A DNA stretch of 12,045 nucleotides, from positions 1 to 12,045 of the forward strand of contig JBKPNX010000239.1 of NCBI GenBank assembly GCA_046732855.1, in the 5' to 3' direction. The stretch comes from JBKPNX01 sp046732855. GTDB taxonomy: Bacteria; Pseudomonadota; Alphaproteobacteria; Geminicoccales; Geminicoccaceae. Every line of letters begins with the position of its first letter. The stretch's first letter is position 1. The notes under the pieces were generated by a model. That model was given only the letters and a program-made list of their open reading frames with translations, did not search any database and was not told the origin of the DNA. Both the position numbers and the translations under genes were made by a program. Shown here piece by piece: positions 1-6,708 of this stretch.

Positions 1-571
1 GGGTATGGTGCGCCAGATCGGCCGGCCGCCGCAGCGGGTGCGCGGCGTCCAACAGGCTCGGGCTGCACACCGGCAGCAGCGTCAACTCGAACAGGCGCTG
101 GCTGATCAGGCCCGGCCAGTTGCCGTCGCCGTAGCGGATGCCGCAGTCGATGCCCTCGCGGGCGAAATCGACCAGGCGCGAGGTGGCGCTGAGCTGCAGC
201 TCGATCTCGGGGTGCAGGGCCTGGAAGCGGACGAGGCGTCCCGCCAGCCAGCTCGCCGCAAAGGACGGCGTGGTGCTGATCGTGAGCGCGCCGCCGCTGG
301 ACAGGTCCTCGACCCGGCGTACGCCCGCGCGCAGCCGATCGAACGCGTCGCGCACCGCCGGCAGCAGGACCTGGCCCTGGTCGGTCAGCATCAGCGCCCG
401 GTTCATGCGCCGGAACAGGGGCGCGCCGAGATGCTCTTCCAGCGCACGGATTTGATGGCTGACCGCGGCCTGGGTGACGAACAGCTCTTCGGCCGCCTTG
501 GTGAAGCTGAGGTGGCGCGCCGCAGCCTCGAACGTGCGCAGCGCATTGAGCGGCGGCAGTCTGATGGTCAT
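1..571 (-). CDS. LysR-family (GcvA-type) transcriptional regulator, C-terminus cut by window start
   Basis: This is the N-terminal 190 residues of a LysR-type regulator; the rest lies before base 1. The start is the ATG whose first base is 571. An AAGGAG ribosome site (578-583 on the plus strand) sits 6 bases upstream of it. The protein opens with MTIRLPPLNALRTFEAAARH, the usual opening of the GcvA subgroup. The winged helix-turn-helix follows at about residues 18-60 (SFTKAAEELFVTQAAVSHQI, then EEHLGAPLFRR). The effector-binding domain begins near residue 93 (LTISTTPSFAASWLAGRL) and shows the GcvA-like stretch GIDCGIRYGDGNWPG. The gene is divergent from a DUF1127 gene, and LysR proteins commonly control the divergent neighbour, so that is the likely target (inference). 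The true GcvA role (glycine cleavage control) should not be assumed: many paralogues share this architecture. Confidence 0.95.
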   Translation of the reverse strand, partial: MTIRLPPLNALRTFEAAARHLSFTKAAEELFVTQAAVSHQIRALEEHLGAPLFRRMNRALMLTDQGQVLLPAVRDAFDRLRAGVRRVEDLSSGGALTISTTPSFAASWLAGRLVRFQALHPEIELQLSATSRLVDFAREGIDCGIRYGDGNWPGLISQRLFELTLLPVCSPSLLDAAHPLRRPADLAHHT

Positions 572-596
572 GCCACACTCCTTCGCATGAACCACG

Positions 597-608
597 GTTA
601 TCCATAAC
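597..608. promoter_or_regulatory. 12-bp palindrome in the LysR/DUF1127 divergent promoter region, candidate operator
   Basis: GTTAT-CC-ATAAC is an inverted repeat with perfect 5-bp arms and a 2-bp centre. It lies 25 bases upstream of the LysR start and just upstream of the promoter-like element facing the DUF1127 gene. It is AT-rich in very GC-rich surroundings. LysR proteins bind dyad sequences in such divergent regions, often to control both genes. Assigning this site to the adjacent regulator is inference. Confidence 0.4.
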
Positions 609-623
609 ATGAGAAACCATCGT

Positions 624-652
624 TTGTGAGCAAGAGTTGAGCAGCCGATATT
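624..652 (+). promoter_or_regulatory. Candidate promoter for the first DUF1127 gene
   Basis: TTGTGA (624-629) and GATATT (647-652) are separated by exactly 17 bases. Each matches the sigma-70-type consensus at 4 of 6 positions. The element lies about 57 bases ahead of the DUF1127 start and points toward it. The LysR-side palindrome at 597-608 is just upstream, where an activator would bind. Confidence 0.45.
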
Positions 653-708
653 TCCAGACAGGAAGCAAGGTCCCGCGGATCGGGGCCCCAGATATCGGAG
701 TTCCACCT

Positions 709-993
709 ATGAGGCAGATTGATCCACAACTGTGCTTCGCCCTGATCCTGCCGGCGTTGGCGACCACGGCCGGCGCGACCATCCATGGCGCATCCGCGCC
801 GGCCGCGCCGGGGCGTGGCCTTTATTGGGTGTTGCGCCGGCTGAGACACGTGCTCGACACGCTGCGGCTGTGGCAGGACCGGGCGCGCGGCCGCGAGCAG
901 CTCCGCACCTTCGACGATCATCTGCTGCGCGACATCGGCCTCACGCGCCTGCAGGCCGAAGCCGAGGCGGACAAGCCGTTCTGGCGGGCCTGA
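709..993 (+). CDS. DUF1127 domain-containing small protein (first of two)
   Basis: A 94-residue protein. I chose the ATG at 709 because CGGAG lies about 9 bases upstream; the same frame also has an earlier ATG at 637, inside the promoter-like element. The C-terminal half carries the DUF1127 signature: WQDRARGREQLRTFDDHLLRDIGLTR at about residues 55-80, ending FWRA. The N-terminal part (about residues 8-25) is hydrophobic and alanine-rich, and is longer than in minimal DUF1127 proteins. Proteins of this family are short, arginine-rich and common in Alphaproteobacteria. Some, such as CcaF1 of Rhodobacter sphaeroides, have been reported to bind RNA and affect small-RNA processing. A paralogue follows at 1319 and a LysR gene diverges upstream, so a regulated accessory role is likely; the exact function is unknown. 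Confidence 0.85.
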   Translation: MRQIDPQLCFALILPALATTAGATIHGASAPAAPGRGLYWVLRRLRHVLDTLRLWQDRARGREQLRTFDDHLLRDIGLTRLQAEAEADKPFWRA

Positions 994-1318
994 GGCCGCC
1001 GCTTGGCGAGCAGACCGTCACGGATGAGCGTTTCGACCTGGAGCGCTTGGGATCGCCGCGGCCGCGCGGGCTGCCGGTCGGACCGCACGGGATCCAGCCG
1101 TACGTCCGGACGTCCGCACCGCGCGTGGCCTCACGGCAGGGCTGATCTGGCTGCTCCGTGCGGGCGCGGCGGGGCGTCGCAGGTTCCGGCGGACGGCGAG
1201 GGGCCGGCTGAAAGAACTGAAACAATTAAGCGCGCTTGCCGACATCAGCCGGAAACATAGAGCACCTAGATCAAGCACCTGTACCAGCAGCTGAATGCCT
1301 GGACGGGGAGTGACACGG
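994..1318. other. 325-base intergenic stretch between the two DUF1127 genes
   Basis: I see no convincing gene here. Open frames on both strands have composition typical of GC-rich shadow frames and no recognisable motif. Two perfect palindromes stand out: ACGTCCGGACGT at 1102-1113 and AAGCGCGCTT at 1228-1237. The stretch from about 1211 to 1290 is locally AT-richer (AAAGAACTGAAACAATTAAG), as expected for the promoter region of the second DUF1127 gene, but I could not place convincing -35 and -10 boxes. Confidence 0.5.
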
Positions 1319-1609
1319 ATGACACGGGACGTTCTCGACGAGTTGGCCGAATGGTATGCGCCGCCTGCGAGCCCCCCCGGCGCGGGACACGGCCCATCCG
1401 CCCCTCGATACGTCGCGCCGCGCGAGGTCAGCCTCTGGTCCGCCGCGCGTCGTGCCTTCCTCTGGATTCTCGAGACGCTGTTGGCCTGGCACGACCGGGC
1501 GCGCGAGCGCCGTTCGCTCATGGAGCTGAGCGATCAGGTGCTGCGCGACATCGGCCTCTCGCGGACGCAGCTCCGCGCCCAAGCGGCGAGGCCGTCCTGG
1601 CGCATCTGA
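1319..1609 (+). CDS. DUF1127 domain-containing small protein (second of two)
   Basis: A 96-residue protein starting MTRDVLDELAEWYAPP. I chose the ATG at 1319 because GGGGAG (1305-1310) lies 8 bases ahead of it; an in-frame ATG at 1295 would add eight residues but has no comparable ribosome site. The C-terminal DUF1127 block reads WHDRARERRSLMELSDQVLR then DIGLSRTQL, ending SWRI. It aligns closely with the upstream gene: both share W-x-DRAR-x-R-xx-L, LRDIGL-x-R-x-Q and a terminal P-x-WR. The N-terminal halves differ, this one being proline-rich and acidic. The pair looks like an old tandem duplication. With 325 bases between them, this copy may have its own promoter. The function is unknown beyond the family-level association with regulation and RNA binding. 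Confidence 0.85.
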   Translation: MTRDVLDELAEWYAPPASPPGAGHGPSAPRYVAPREVSLWSAARRAFLWILETLLAWHDRARERRSLMELSDQVLRDIGLSRTQLRAQAARPSWRI

Positions 1610-1765
1610 GCGGGGCGAGAATCGCCTTGGCGCAGCCTGCCAGGTTGCATCGCCGGCCATACAGCTGTTTGGCCCACGTCGGTGAGAGATCCCACCACCG
1701 TTGGGCAGCTTGGAGTTGAGTAGCTCGGACCAGCTCGAGGCTCTTTGTTTCTCGTTCCTGCGCTG

Positions 1766-1793
1766 TTGACCGCGGGATTCGCGAGCCATTAAG
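1766..1793 (+). promoter_or_regulatory. Candidate promoter of the serC-serA operon
   Basis: TTGACC (1766-1771) matches the -35 consensus at 5 of 6 positions. A weak AT-rich -10 region (CATTAAG, 1787-1793) follows at 15-16 bases. Many alphaproteobacterial promoters have a strong TTGAC and a degenerate -10, so this is plausible. It would give a leader of roughly 60 bases that includes the hairpin at 1811-1831. The transcription start is inferred. Confidence 0.35.
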
Positions 1794-1810
1794 GTGTGCC
1801 GGCGCAAAAC

Positions 1811-1831
1811 CGATGCTGCATTGCAGCGTCG
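1811..1831 (+). ncRNA. Hairpin in the serC 5' leader, candidate cis-regulatory RNA
   Basis: CGATGCTGC (1811-1819) pairs with GCAGCGTCG (1823-1831) across an ATT loop. This is a 9-bp stem with one G-U pair (1814 with 1828), ending 31 bases before the serC ATG. A second GCAGC (1849-1853) near the ribosome site could compete for the GCTGC at 1815-1819. CTCC (1836-1839) can pair with the GGAG ribosome site (1856-1859). A conserved leader RNA upstream of serC has been described in Alphaproteobacteria; whether this is a member needs a covariance-model search. Confidence 0.4.
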
Positions 1832-1862
1832 CGCTCTCCGCCCTGTCAGCAGCCTGGAGCCC

Positions 1863-3041
1863 ATGCGCCCGACCCAGCGACCGGCGAACCCCTGTTTCGG
1901 CTCGGGCCCGACCGCCAAGCGTCCCGGCTGGTCGGTGGCCGCGCTCGAGCGCGCCCTGCTCGGGCGCTCCCACCGTTCCACCGCCGGCAAGGAACGCCTC
2001 GCCGAGGTCCTGGACCGGTCGCGCGCTCTGCTCGGCCTGCCGGACGACTACCGGATCGGCATCGTCGCCGGCTCCGACACCGGCGCGTTCGAGCTCGCGA
2101 TGTGGCACCTGCTCGGCGCGCGCGGCGTCGACCTCCTCGCCTGGGAAAGCTTCGGCCAGGGCTGGCTGACCGATGCGCGCGATCAGCTGCGCCTTGTGGA
2201 CCTGCGCGCGTTCGAGGCCGACTATGGCGCGCTGCCCGATCTCGGCGCGGTCTCGCCCGAGCGTGATGTGGTGTTCACCTGGAACGGCACGACCTCGGGC
2301 GTGCGCGTGCCCGATGGGGAATGGATCGCCGGGGACCGCAGCGGGCTGACCTTGTGCGACGCCACCTCCGCCGTGTTTGCCATGGCGCTGCCGTGGGCCA
2401 AGCTCGACGTGGTGACCTACTCCTGGCAGAAGGTGCTCGGCGGCGAGGCGCAGCACGGCATGCTGATCCTCAGCCCGCGCGCGGTCGAGCGGCTCGAGCG
2501 CTTTCGTCCGCCGCGGCCGCTGCCCAAGCTGTTCCGCCTGACCAAGGACGGCAGGCTGGACGAGGCCGTGTTCCGGGGCGAGACCATCAACACGCCATCC
2601 ATGCTCGCGGTCGAGGACGCGCTCGACGGCCTGCGCTGGGCCGAGCGGATCGGCGGCCTGCCGGCCCTGATCGCCCGCGCCGAGGACAATCTTCGAGTGG
2701 TCGCCGAATGGGTGGAGCGGACGCCCTGGGTCGACTTCCTGGCCGCGCGCCCGGAAACCCGCTCGCCAACCTCGATCTGTCTCAAGGTGGCCGACCCGGA
2801 CATCGTGGCGCTGCCCCGCGCCGGGCAGGCCGCCCTGATCAAGGACCTGACCGCCCGGCTCGAAGCGGAACGCGTCGCCTACGACATCGCCGGCTACCGG
2901 GACGCGCCGCCCGGCCTCAGGCTCTGGGGCGGCGCGACGGTCGAGCGCGCCGACCTTGCGAGCCTTCTGCCCTGGCTTGACTGGGCGTATCGGGAGGCCA
3001 AATCGGCGTGGGCTCGCGGCATCGGCCCGGCGCATTCCTGA
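1863..3041 (+). CDS. serC: Phosphoserine aminotransferase
   Basis: A 392-residue PLP-dependent enzyme that interconverts 3-phosphohydroxypyruvate plus glutamate and 3-phosphoserine plus 2-oxoglutarate, the second step of cytosolic serine synthesis. It also acts in pyridoxal phosphate synthesis in many bacteria. The opening RPANPCFGSGPTAKRPGW and GRSHRSTAGKERL (residues 35-47) are typical of the alphaproteobacterial/archaeal-like SerC subgroup. SDTGAFELAMW (71-81), FTWNGTTSG (138-146) and LCDATSA (164-170, with Asp166) line the cofactor site. YSWQKVLGGEAQHG (186-199) holds the probable Schiff-base Lys190. I chose the ATG at 1863 because the family N-terminus begins there. GGAG (1856-1859) is only 3 bases upstream, a tight spacing. 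A GTG at 1794 in the same frame would add an unrelated 23-residue extension across the leader hairpin. serA follows after 19 bases, so the two form an operon. Confidence 0.96.
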   Translation: MRPTQRPANPCFGSGPTAKRPGWSVAALERALLGRSHRSTAGKERLAEVLDRSRALLGLPDDYRIGIVAGSDTGAFELAMWHLLGARGVDLLAWESFGQGWLTDARDQLRLVDLRAFEADYGALPDLGAVSPERDVVFTWNGTTSGVRVPDGEWIAGDRSGLTLCDATSAVFAMALPWAKLDVVTYSWQKVLGGEAQHGMLILSPRAVERLERFRPPRPLPKLFRLTKDGRLDEAVFRGETINTPSMLAVEDALDGLRWAERIGGLPALIARAEDNLRVVAEWVERTPWVDFLAARPETRSPTSICLKVADPDIVALPRAGQAALIKDLTARLEAERVAYDIAGYRDAPPGLRLWGGATVERADLASLLPWLDWAYREAKSAWARGIGPAHS

Positions 3042-3060
3042 GGACGAGGAGACCATCTCG

Positions 3061-4638
3061 ATGGCGCGCGTTCTGATCGCGGACGAGCTCAGCCCCGCCG
3101 CCGTGGCGGTTCTCGGGGAGCGCGGCATTCTGGTCGACGTGCGGCAGGGCCTGGCGGAAGCGGATCTCGCCGCCGCGGTCGGCGACTACGACGGCCTGGC
3201 CGTGCGCTCGGCGACCAAGGTGACCGCCCGCGTGCTCGAGGCCGCCGGCAACCTCAAGGTGATCGGTCGTGCCGGCATCGGCGTCGACAACATCGATCTG
3301 GCCGCGGCGACCGCGCGGGGCGTGGTGGTGATGAACACACCGCTCGGCAATTCGGTCACCACGGCCGAGCACGCGCTGGCCCTGATGCTGGCGCTCGCGC
3401 GCCGGGTGCCGGCGGCCGATCGTTCCACCCGGGCCGGCAAATGGGAAAAGTCCCGCTTCGTCGGCACCGAGCTGGCGGGCAAGGTGCTCGGCCTGATCGG
3501 CTGTGGCAACATCGGCGCGATCGTGGCGGACCGGGCCCAGGGCCTGAAAATGCGCGTGATCGCCTACGACCCGTATCTGGCGCCGGAACGGGCGCGCGAT
3601 CTGGGCGTGGAGCGGGTATCGCTCGACGATCTGCTGGCGCGCGCCGATCTGATCAGCCTGCACGCCCCGCTGACCGAGAGCACGCGCAACATGTTGGATC
3701 GGGCGGCGCTGGCGAGCACCAAGCCGGGCGTGCGTATCGTCAACTGCGCGCGTGGCGGCCTGATCGATGAGGCCGCGCTGTATGACGCGATCAAGAGCGG
3801 CCACATCGCCGGGGCGGCGCTCGACGTGTTCGCGGAGGAGCCGGCGCGCGGCTCGCCCCTGTTCGAGCTCGATGAGGTGGTGGTGACGCCGCATCTCGGC
3901 GCCTCGACTGCCGAGGCGCAGGAGAAGGTGGCCGTCCAGATCGCCGAGCAGATCGCCGACTATCTGACCACCGGCGCGGTGGTCAATGCCCTCAACCTGC
4001 CTTCGATCAGCGCCGAGGAGGCGCCAAGGCTGCGGCCCTACCTGACGCTCGCCCAGCAGCTCGGCAGCTTCGCCGGCCAGCTGACCGAGACCGGACTGCG
4101 CGCGGTCACGATCACCTATGCCGGGCAGGTCGCGCAGCTCAACACCCAGCCGCTCACCGCCGCTCTGCTCCAGGGGCTGCTCGCGCCGTGGCTGGCCAGC
4201 GTCAATGCGGTCAACGCGCCGGTCGTGGCGCGCGCGCGCAACATCGCGGTGACCACGGTCCACCGGGAGCAGGCCGAAGGCTACCAGACCCTGATCCGCC
4301 TCGCGGTCGAGACCGAGCGCGGCGAGCGCACCGTCGCGGGCACCCTGTTCCACGAGGAGCGGCCGCGCGTGATCGAGGTCAATGGCATCGAGACCGAGGC
4401 GCAGCTGGGGCCGCACATGCTGTACGTGCGCAACGAGGACAAGCCGGGCATCATCGGCGCGCTCGGCAAGACGCTCGGCGACGCCGGGATCAACATCGCG
4501 ACCTTTCATCTGGGCCGCTCCCGCCCCGGCGGCGAGGCGATCGCGCTGGTGCTGATCGATCAGCCGCTGTCCGAGCGTCTGCGCATGGCGATCGGCGCGC
4601 TGCCGCACGTCACCCAGTGCAAGATGCTGCGGTTCTGA
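3061..4638 (+). CDS. serA: D-3-phosphoglycerate dehydrogenase
   Basis: A 525-residue NAD-dependent dehydrogenase that oxidises 3-phosphoglycerate to 3-phosphohydroxypyruvate, the first committed step of serine synthesis; SerC uses the product. AGGAG (3047-3051) sits 9 bases ahead of the start. Residues 1-100 and 285-315 form the substrate domain, with the RSATKV and GRAGIGVDNID motifs. The NAD-binding domain carries GLIGCGNIG (144-152). The catalytic residues by family pattern are Arg231 (NCARGGLIDE), Glu260 (DVFAEEP) and His278 (TPHLGAST). A long allosteric-substrate-binding-type intervening domain spans about 320-450. A C-terminal ACT domain runs from about 453 to the end (YVRNEDKPGIIGALGKTLGD), the usual place for serine feedback binding. 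The length matches the long form of the family. Feedback inhibition by serine is likely from the ACT domain but not shown by sequence alone. Confidence 0.97.
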   Translation: MARVLIADELSPAAVAVLGERGILVDVRQGLAEADLAAAVGDYDGLAVRSATKVTARVLEAAGNLKVIGRAGIGVDNIDLAAATARGVVVMNTPLGNSVTTAEHALALMLALARRVPAADRSTRAGKWEKSRFVGTELAGKVLGLIGCGNIGAIVADRAQGLKMRVIAYDPYLAPERARDLGVERVSLDDLLARADLISLHAPLTESTRNMLDRAALASTKPGVRIVNCARGGLIDEAALYDAIKSGHIAGAALDVFAEEPARGSPLFELDEVVVTPHLGASTAEAQEKVAVQIAEQIADYLTTGAVVNALNLPSISAEEAPRLRPYLTLAQQLGSFAGQLTETGLRAVTITYAGQVAQLNTQPLTAALLQGLLAPWLASVNAVNAPVVARARNIAVTTVHREQAEGYQTLIRLAVETERGERTVAGTLFHEERPRVIEVNGIETEAQLGPHMLYVRNEDKPGIIGALGKTLGDAGINIATFHLGRSRPGGEAIALVLIDQPLSERLRMAIGALPHVTQCKMLRF

Positions 4639-4654
4639 GCGGCCGCCGGCGAAC

Positions 4655-5221
4655 TCACCCGGGCTCGGAGTTCCCGAGCTGCTCCTCCAGACGCGCGAGG
4701 CGATCGTCCAGACGGTCGAGCCGGCGCGCCTGCCGGTCGTGTCGACCATGCATCGCGCGGAGCTCGACAAGAACGCCCTTGCTGGTCAGCTCCAGCCGCT
4801 CGACAGCGCTCTCGGCGCTGCGTTCGACGCGTTCCAGCCGCGCCATGACCACCGTCATGTCATCCTGCAGTCGCGCTTGGCCCTCGATCAGGCGCTCTAG
4901 CTGCCGGGCAAGGAAGGCAAGATTGATATCGGGCATGACCTCCCCTCTACCTGATTTGACGCAGGCCCGCCAGCCGGCGACAGAGTGAGCAGCCCGTGTT
5001 CCACGTCCTGACCTTTGTGCCGCCGAGGCGGCGAACAGGTGCTCAAGAGAGAGGTCGATCCCCTGCTTTTCCGCCAACGCGAGCAGCGATGGGTAGTGGT
5101 CCTGAGGGATGCGCCGCCGATTGACCCACTTGTAGACAGCGAACACCGTCACGCCCAGGTAAGCGGCGACGGTTTGCGCTCTACCGTTGGGGGCGGGCAG
5201 CTTGCCCCCTGCGGCTCGCAC
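4655..5221 (-). CDS. Hypothetical protein: N-terminal helix-turn-helix segment plus C-terminal coiled coil
   Basis: An open frame of 188 residues with no stop from a GTG at 5221 to the TGA at 4655-4657; it is convergent with serA, 16 bases apart. Residues about 15-65 resemble the small Cro/CI-like DNA-binding domain seen in many alphaproteobacterial regulators (TVAAYLGVTVFAVYKWVNRR, RIPQDHYPSLLALAEKQGID). A Ser/Arg/Gly-rich linker of about 30 residues follows. The last 93 residues are a charged coiled coil rich in Arg, Glu and Leu with heptad spacing (LARQLERLIEGQARLQDD and RLDRLDDRLARLEEQL). Small stand-alone proteins resembling this C-terminal part occur in Alphaproteobacteria (from memory, not searched). 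An ATG at 4936 preceded by an AGGGGAGG purine run could start a separate 93-residue product. It may be a genuine fusion, a two-product gene, or two genes joined by loss of a stop. The GTG start is the least certain element. Confidence 0.6.
   Translation of the reverse strand: MRAAGGKLPAPNGRAQTVAAYLGVTVFAVYKWVNRRRIPQDHYPSLLALAEKQGIDLSLEHLFAASAAQRSGRGTRAAHSVAGWRACVKSGRGEVMPDINLAFLARQLERLIEGQARLQDDMTVVMARLERVERSAESAVERLELTSKGVLVELRAMHGRHDRQARRLDRLDDRLARLEEQLGNSEPG
4937..4946 (-). promoter_or_regulatory. Possible internal ribosome site for the coiled-coil part
   Basis: On the minus strand AGGGGAGGTC lies directly before the internal ATG (first base 4936). The purine run ends only 2 bases from the ATG, but its AGGGG part is at a workable distance. 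It sits exactly at the boundary between the low-complexity linker and the coiled coil, which supports independent translation of the C-terminal 93 residues. Confidence 0.4.
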
Positions 5222-5331
5222 CCGACTGCAGGCGCAGCGGCACCTGCTCTTGACCGCCGCGCGGTTCCGTGCTGAGCCACCCCGCTTGAGCGGCGCAGTG
5301 GTCGGCGACCGCGGGTCCAGGAGAGCGCCAG

Positions 5332-6639
5332 ATGACCAACGTCGCCGTGGTCGGCGCCCAGTGGGGTGACGAGGGCAAAGGCAAGATCGTCGACTGGCTC
5401 TCGGAACGCGCCGAGGTCGTGGTCCGCTTCCAAGGCGGCCACAACGCCGGCCACACCCTGGTGATCGACGGCGCGACCTACAAGCTCAGCCTGCTGCCGT
5501 CCGGGGTGGTCCGCCCCGGCAAGCTCTCGATCCTCGGCAATGGCGTGGTGATCGACCCGTGGGCGCTGCTCGAGGAGATCGAGACGCTGCGCGCCCGCGG
5601 CGTCGCGGTCGGGCCGGACAATCTGCGCATCGCCGAGACCGCGCCGCTGATCCTGCCGCTGCACGGCGAGCTCGACCGCTCACGCGAGCGGGCGCGCGCC
5701 GCGAGCAGCACCGGTACCGGCGCGATCGGCACCACCGGCCGCGGCATCGGCCCGGCCTACGAGGACAAGATCGCGCGCCGCGCGGTCCGGGTGTGCGATC
5801 TGGCCGCGCCCGACCTGCTGGCGCGCCGGGTCGACGAGCTGCTGCTGCATCACAATGCGCTGCGCCGCGCGTTCGGCGACGAGCCGGTCGATGCCGCGGC
5901 CCTGGTCGCCCAGCTGAACGCGCTGGCGCCGAAGCTCTTGCCGTACACCGAGCCGGTGTGGCAGCGCCTGGCCGAGCTGCGCCGGCGCGGCGCGCGCATC
6001 CTGTTCGAGGGGGCGCAAGGCGCCATGCTCGACGTGGACCACGGCACCTACCCGTTCGTCACCTCGTCCAACACGCTGGCCGCGGCCGCCGCGCTCGGCG
6101 CCGGCACCGGTCCGGATGCCGTGGGCTACGTGCTCGGCATCACCAAGGCCTACACCACCCGGGTCGGCTCGGGTCCGTTCCCGACCGAGCTGCACGACGA
6201 CATCGGCCGCGGTCTTGGCGAGCGCGGCCGCGAGTTCGGCACGGTGACCGGGCGCGCCCGGCGCTGCGGCTGGTTCGATGCCGTGCTGGTCCGCCAGGCG
6301 GTCAAGGTCGGCGGCATCCACGGCTTGGCCCTGACCAAGCTCGACGTCCTCGATGGCGTGGCGCCGTTGCGCATCTGCACCGCTTACCGCCACTTCGGTC
6401 AGACGCTGCACCACCTGCCCGGCAGCACCCAGGCGCAGGCCGGAGTGGAGCCGCTCTACGAAGAGCTGGACGGCTGGGGGGAGAGCACGCGCGGCGCCCG
6501 CAGCTTCGCCGACCTGCCGGCCGCCGCGGTCAAGTATGTCAAGCGATTGGAGGAATTGGTGGAAGCGCCCGTAGCGCTGCTGTCGACCAGTCCGGATCGC
6601 CAGGACACGATTTTGCTGCGCGACCCGTTCGCCGATTGA
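5332..6639 (+). CDS. purA: Adenylosuccinate synthetase
   Basis: A 435-residue cytosolic enzyme joining IMP and aspartate with GTP to form adenylosuccinate, the first step from IMP to AMP. The length is close to the usual 430. AGGAGAG (5319-5325) precedes the ATG with good spacing. The GTP-binding loop is GDEGKGK (residues 12-18), with the catalytic Asp13. His41 lies in FQGGHNAGHT (33-42). STGTGAIGTTGRGIGPAYEDK is the IMP-loop signature near residues 125-145. The aspartate-loop region GTVTGRARRCGWFDAV and the guanine-recognition TKLDVLDG (335-342) are all present. Nothing is truncated or altered. It is followed by a GC-rich hairpin and then tldD in the same direction. The upstream gene is on the other strand, so the promoter should lie within about 5222-5331, but I see no clear boxes there. 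Confidence 0.98.
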   Translation: MTNVAVVGAQWGDEGKGKIVDWLSERAEVVVRFQGGHNAGHTLVIDGATYKLSLLPSGVVRPGKLSILGNGVVIDPWALLEEIETLRARGVAVGPDNLRIAETAPLILPLHGELDRSRERARAASSTGTGAIGTTGRGIGPAYEDKIARRAVRVCDLAAPDLLARRVDELLLHHNALRRAFGDEPVDAAALVAQLNALAPKLLPYTEPVWQRLAELRRRGARILFEGAQGAMLDVDHGTYPFVTSSNTLAAAAALGAGTGPDAVGYVLGITKAYTTRVGSGPFPTELHDDIGRGLGERGREFGTVTGRARRCGWFDAVLVRQAVKVGGIHGLALTKLDVLDGVAPLRICTAYRHFGQTLHHLPGSTQAQAGVEPLYEELDGWGESTRGARSFADLPAAAVKYVKRLEELVEAPVALLSTSPDRQDTILLRDPFAD

Positions 6640-6640
6640 C

Positions 6641-6667
6641 CTGCCGCCCCTACATGTTGGGCGGCAG
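6641..6667 (+). terminator. GC-rich 9-bp hairpin after purA, possible terminator or processing site
   Basis: CTGCCGCCC (6641-6649) and GGGCGGCAG (6659-6667) form a perfect 9-bp stem with a 9-base loop, beginning one base after the purA stop codon. No T-run follows (CCTCTATCCC), so it is not a classical intrinsic terminator. It may weaken read-through into tldD or protect the purA mRNA end. Confidence 0.45.
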
Positions 6668-6708
6668 CCTCTATCCCTTGCAGCTACTCGATTCGGTTGG
6701 GGACGGAC

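Noticed and set aside
1003..1260. 85-codon plus-strand open frame between the DUF1127 genes
   Set aside because: Arg/Ser/Gly-rich composition, no recognisable motif and no ribosome site; looks like a GC-rich chance frame.
1794..1862. GTG start giving serC a 23-residue extension
   Set aside because: The extension crosses the leader hairpin, does not resemble SerC N-termini, and the family opening (RPANP...SGP) fits the ATG at 1863.
1518..3128. Minus-strand open frame of 536 codons opposite serC
   Set aside because: Antisense shadow of serC with low-complexity, His/Arg/Gln-rich content and no motif.
4663..4679. GCTCGG-AGTTC-CCGAGC hairpin at the serA/minus-strand gene junction as a terminator
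   Set aside because: The 6-bp stem lies inside the last codons of the minus-strand gene and has no T-run on either side; too weak to call.
2917..4770. Long minus-strand open frame of 617 codons opposite serA
   Set aside because: It is the antisense shadow of serA, produced by the strong third-position GC bias. It is rich in Arg, Gln, His and Asp with no family motif, while the plus strand encodes a complete, motif-rich enzyme.
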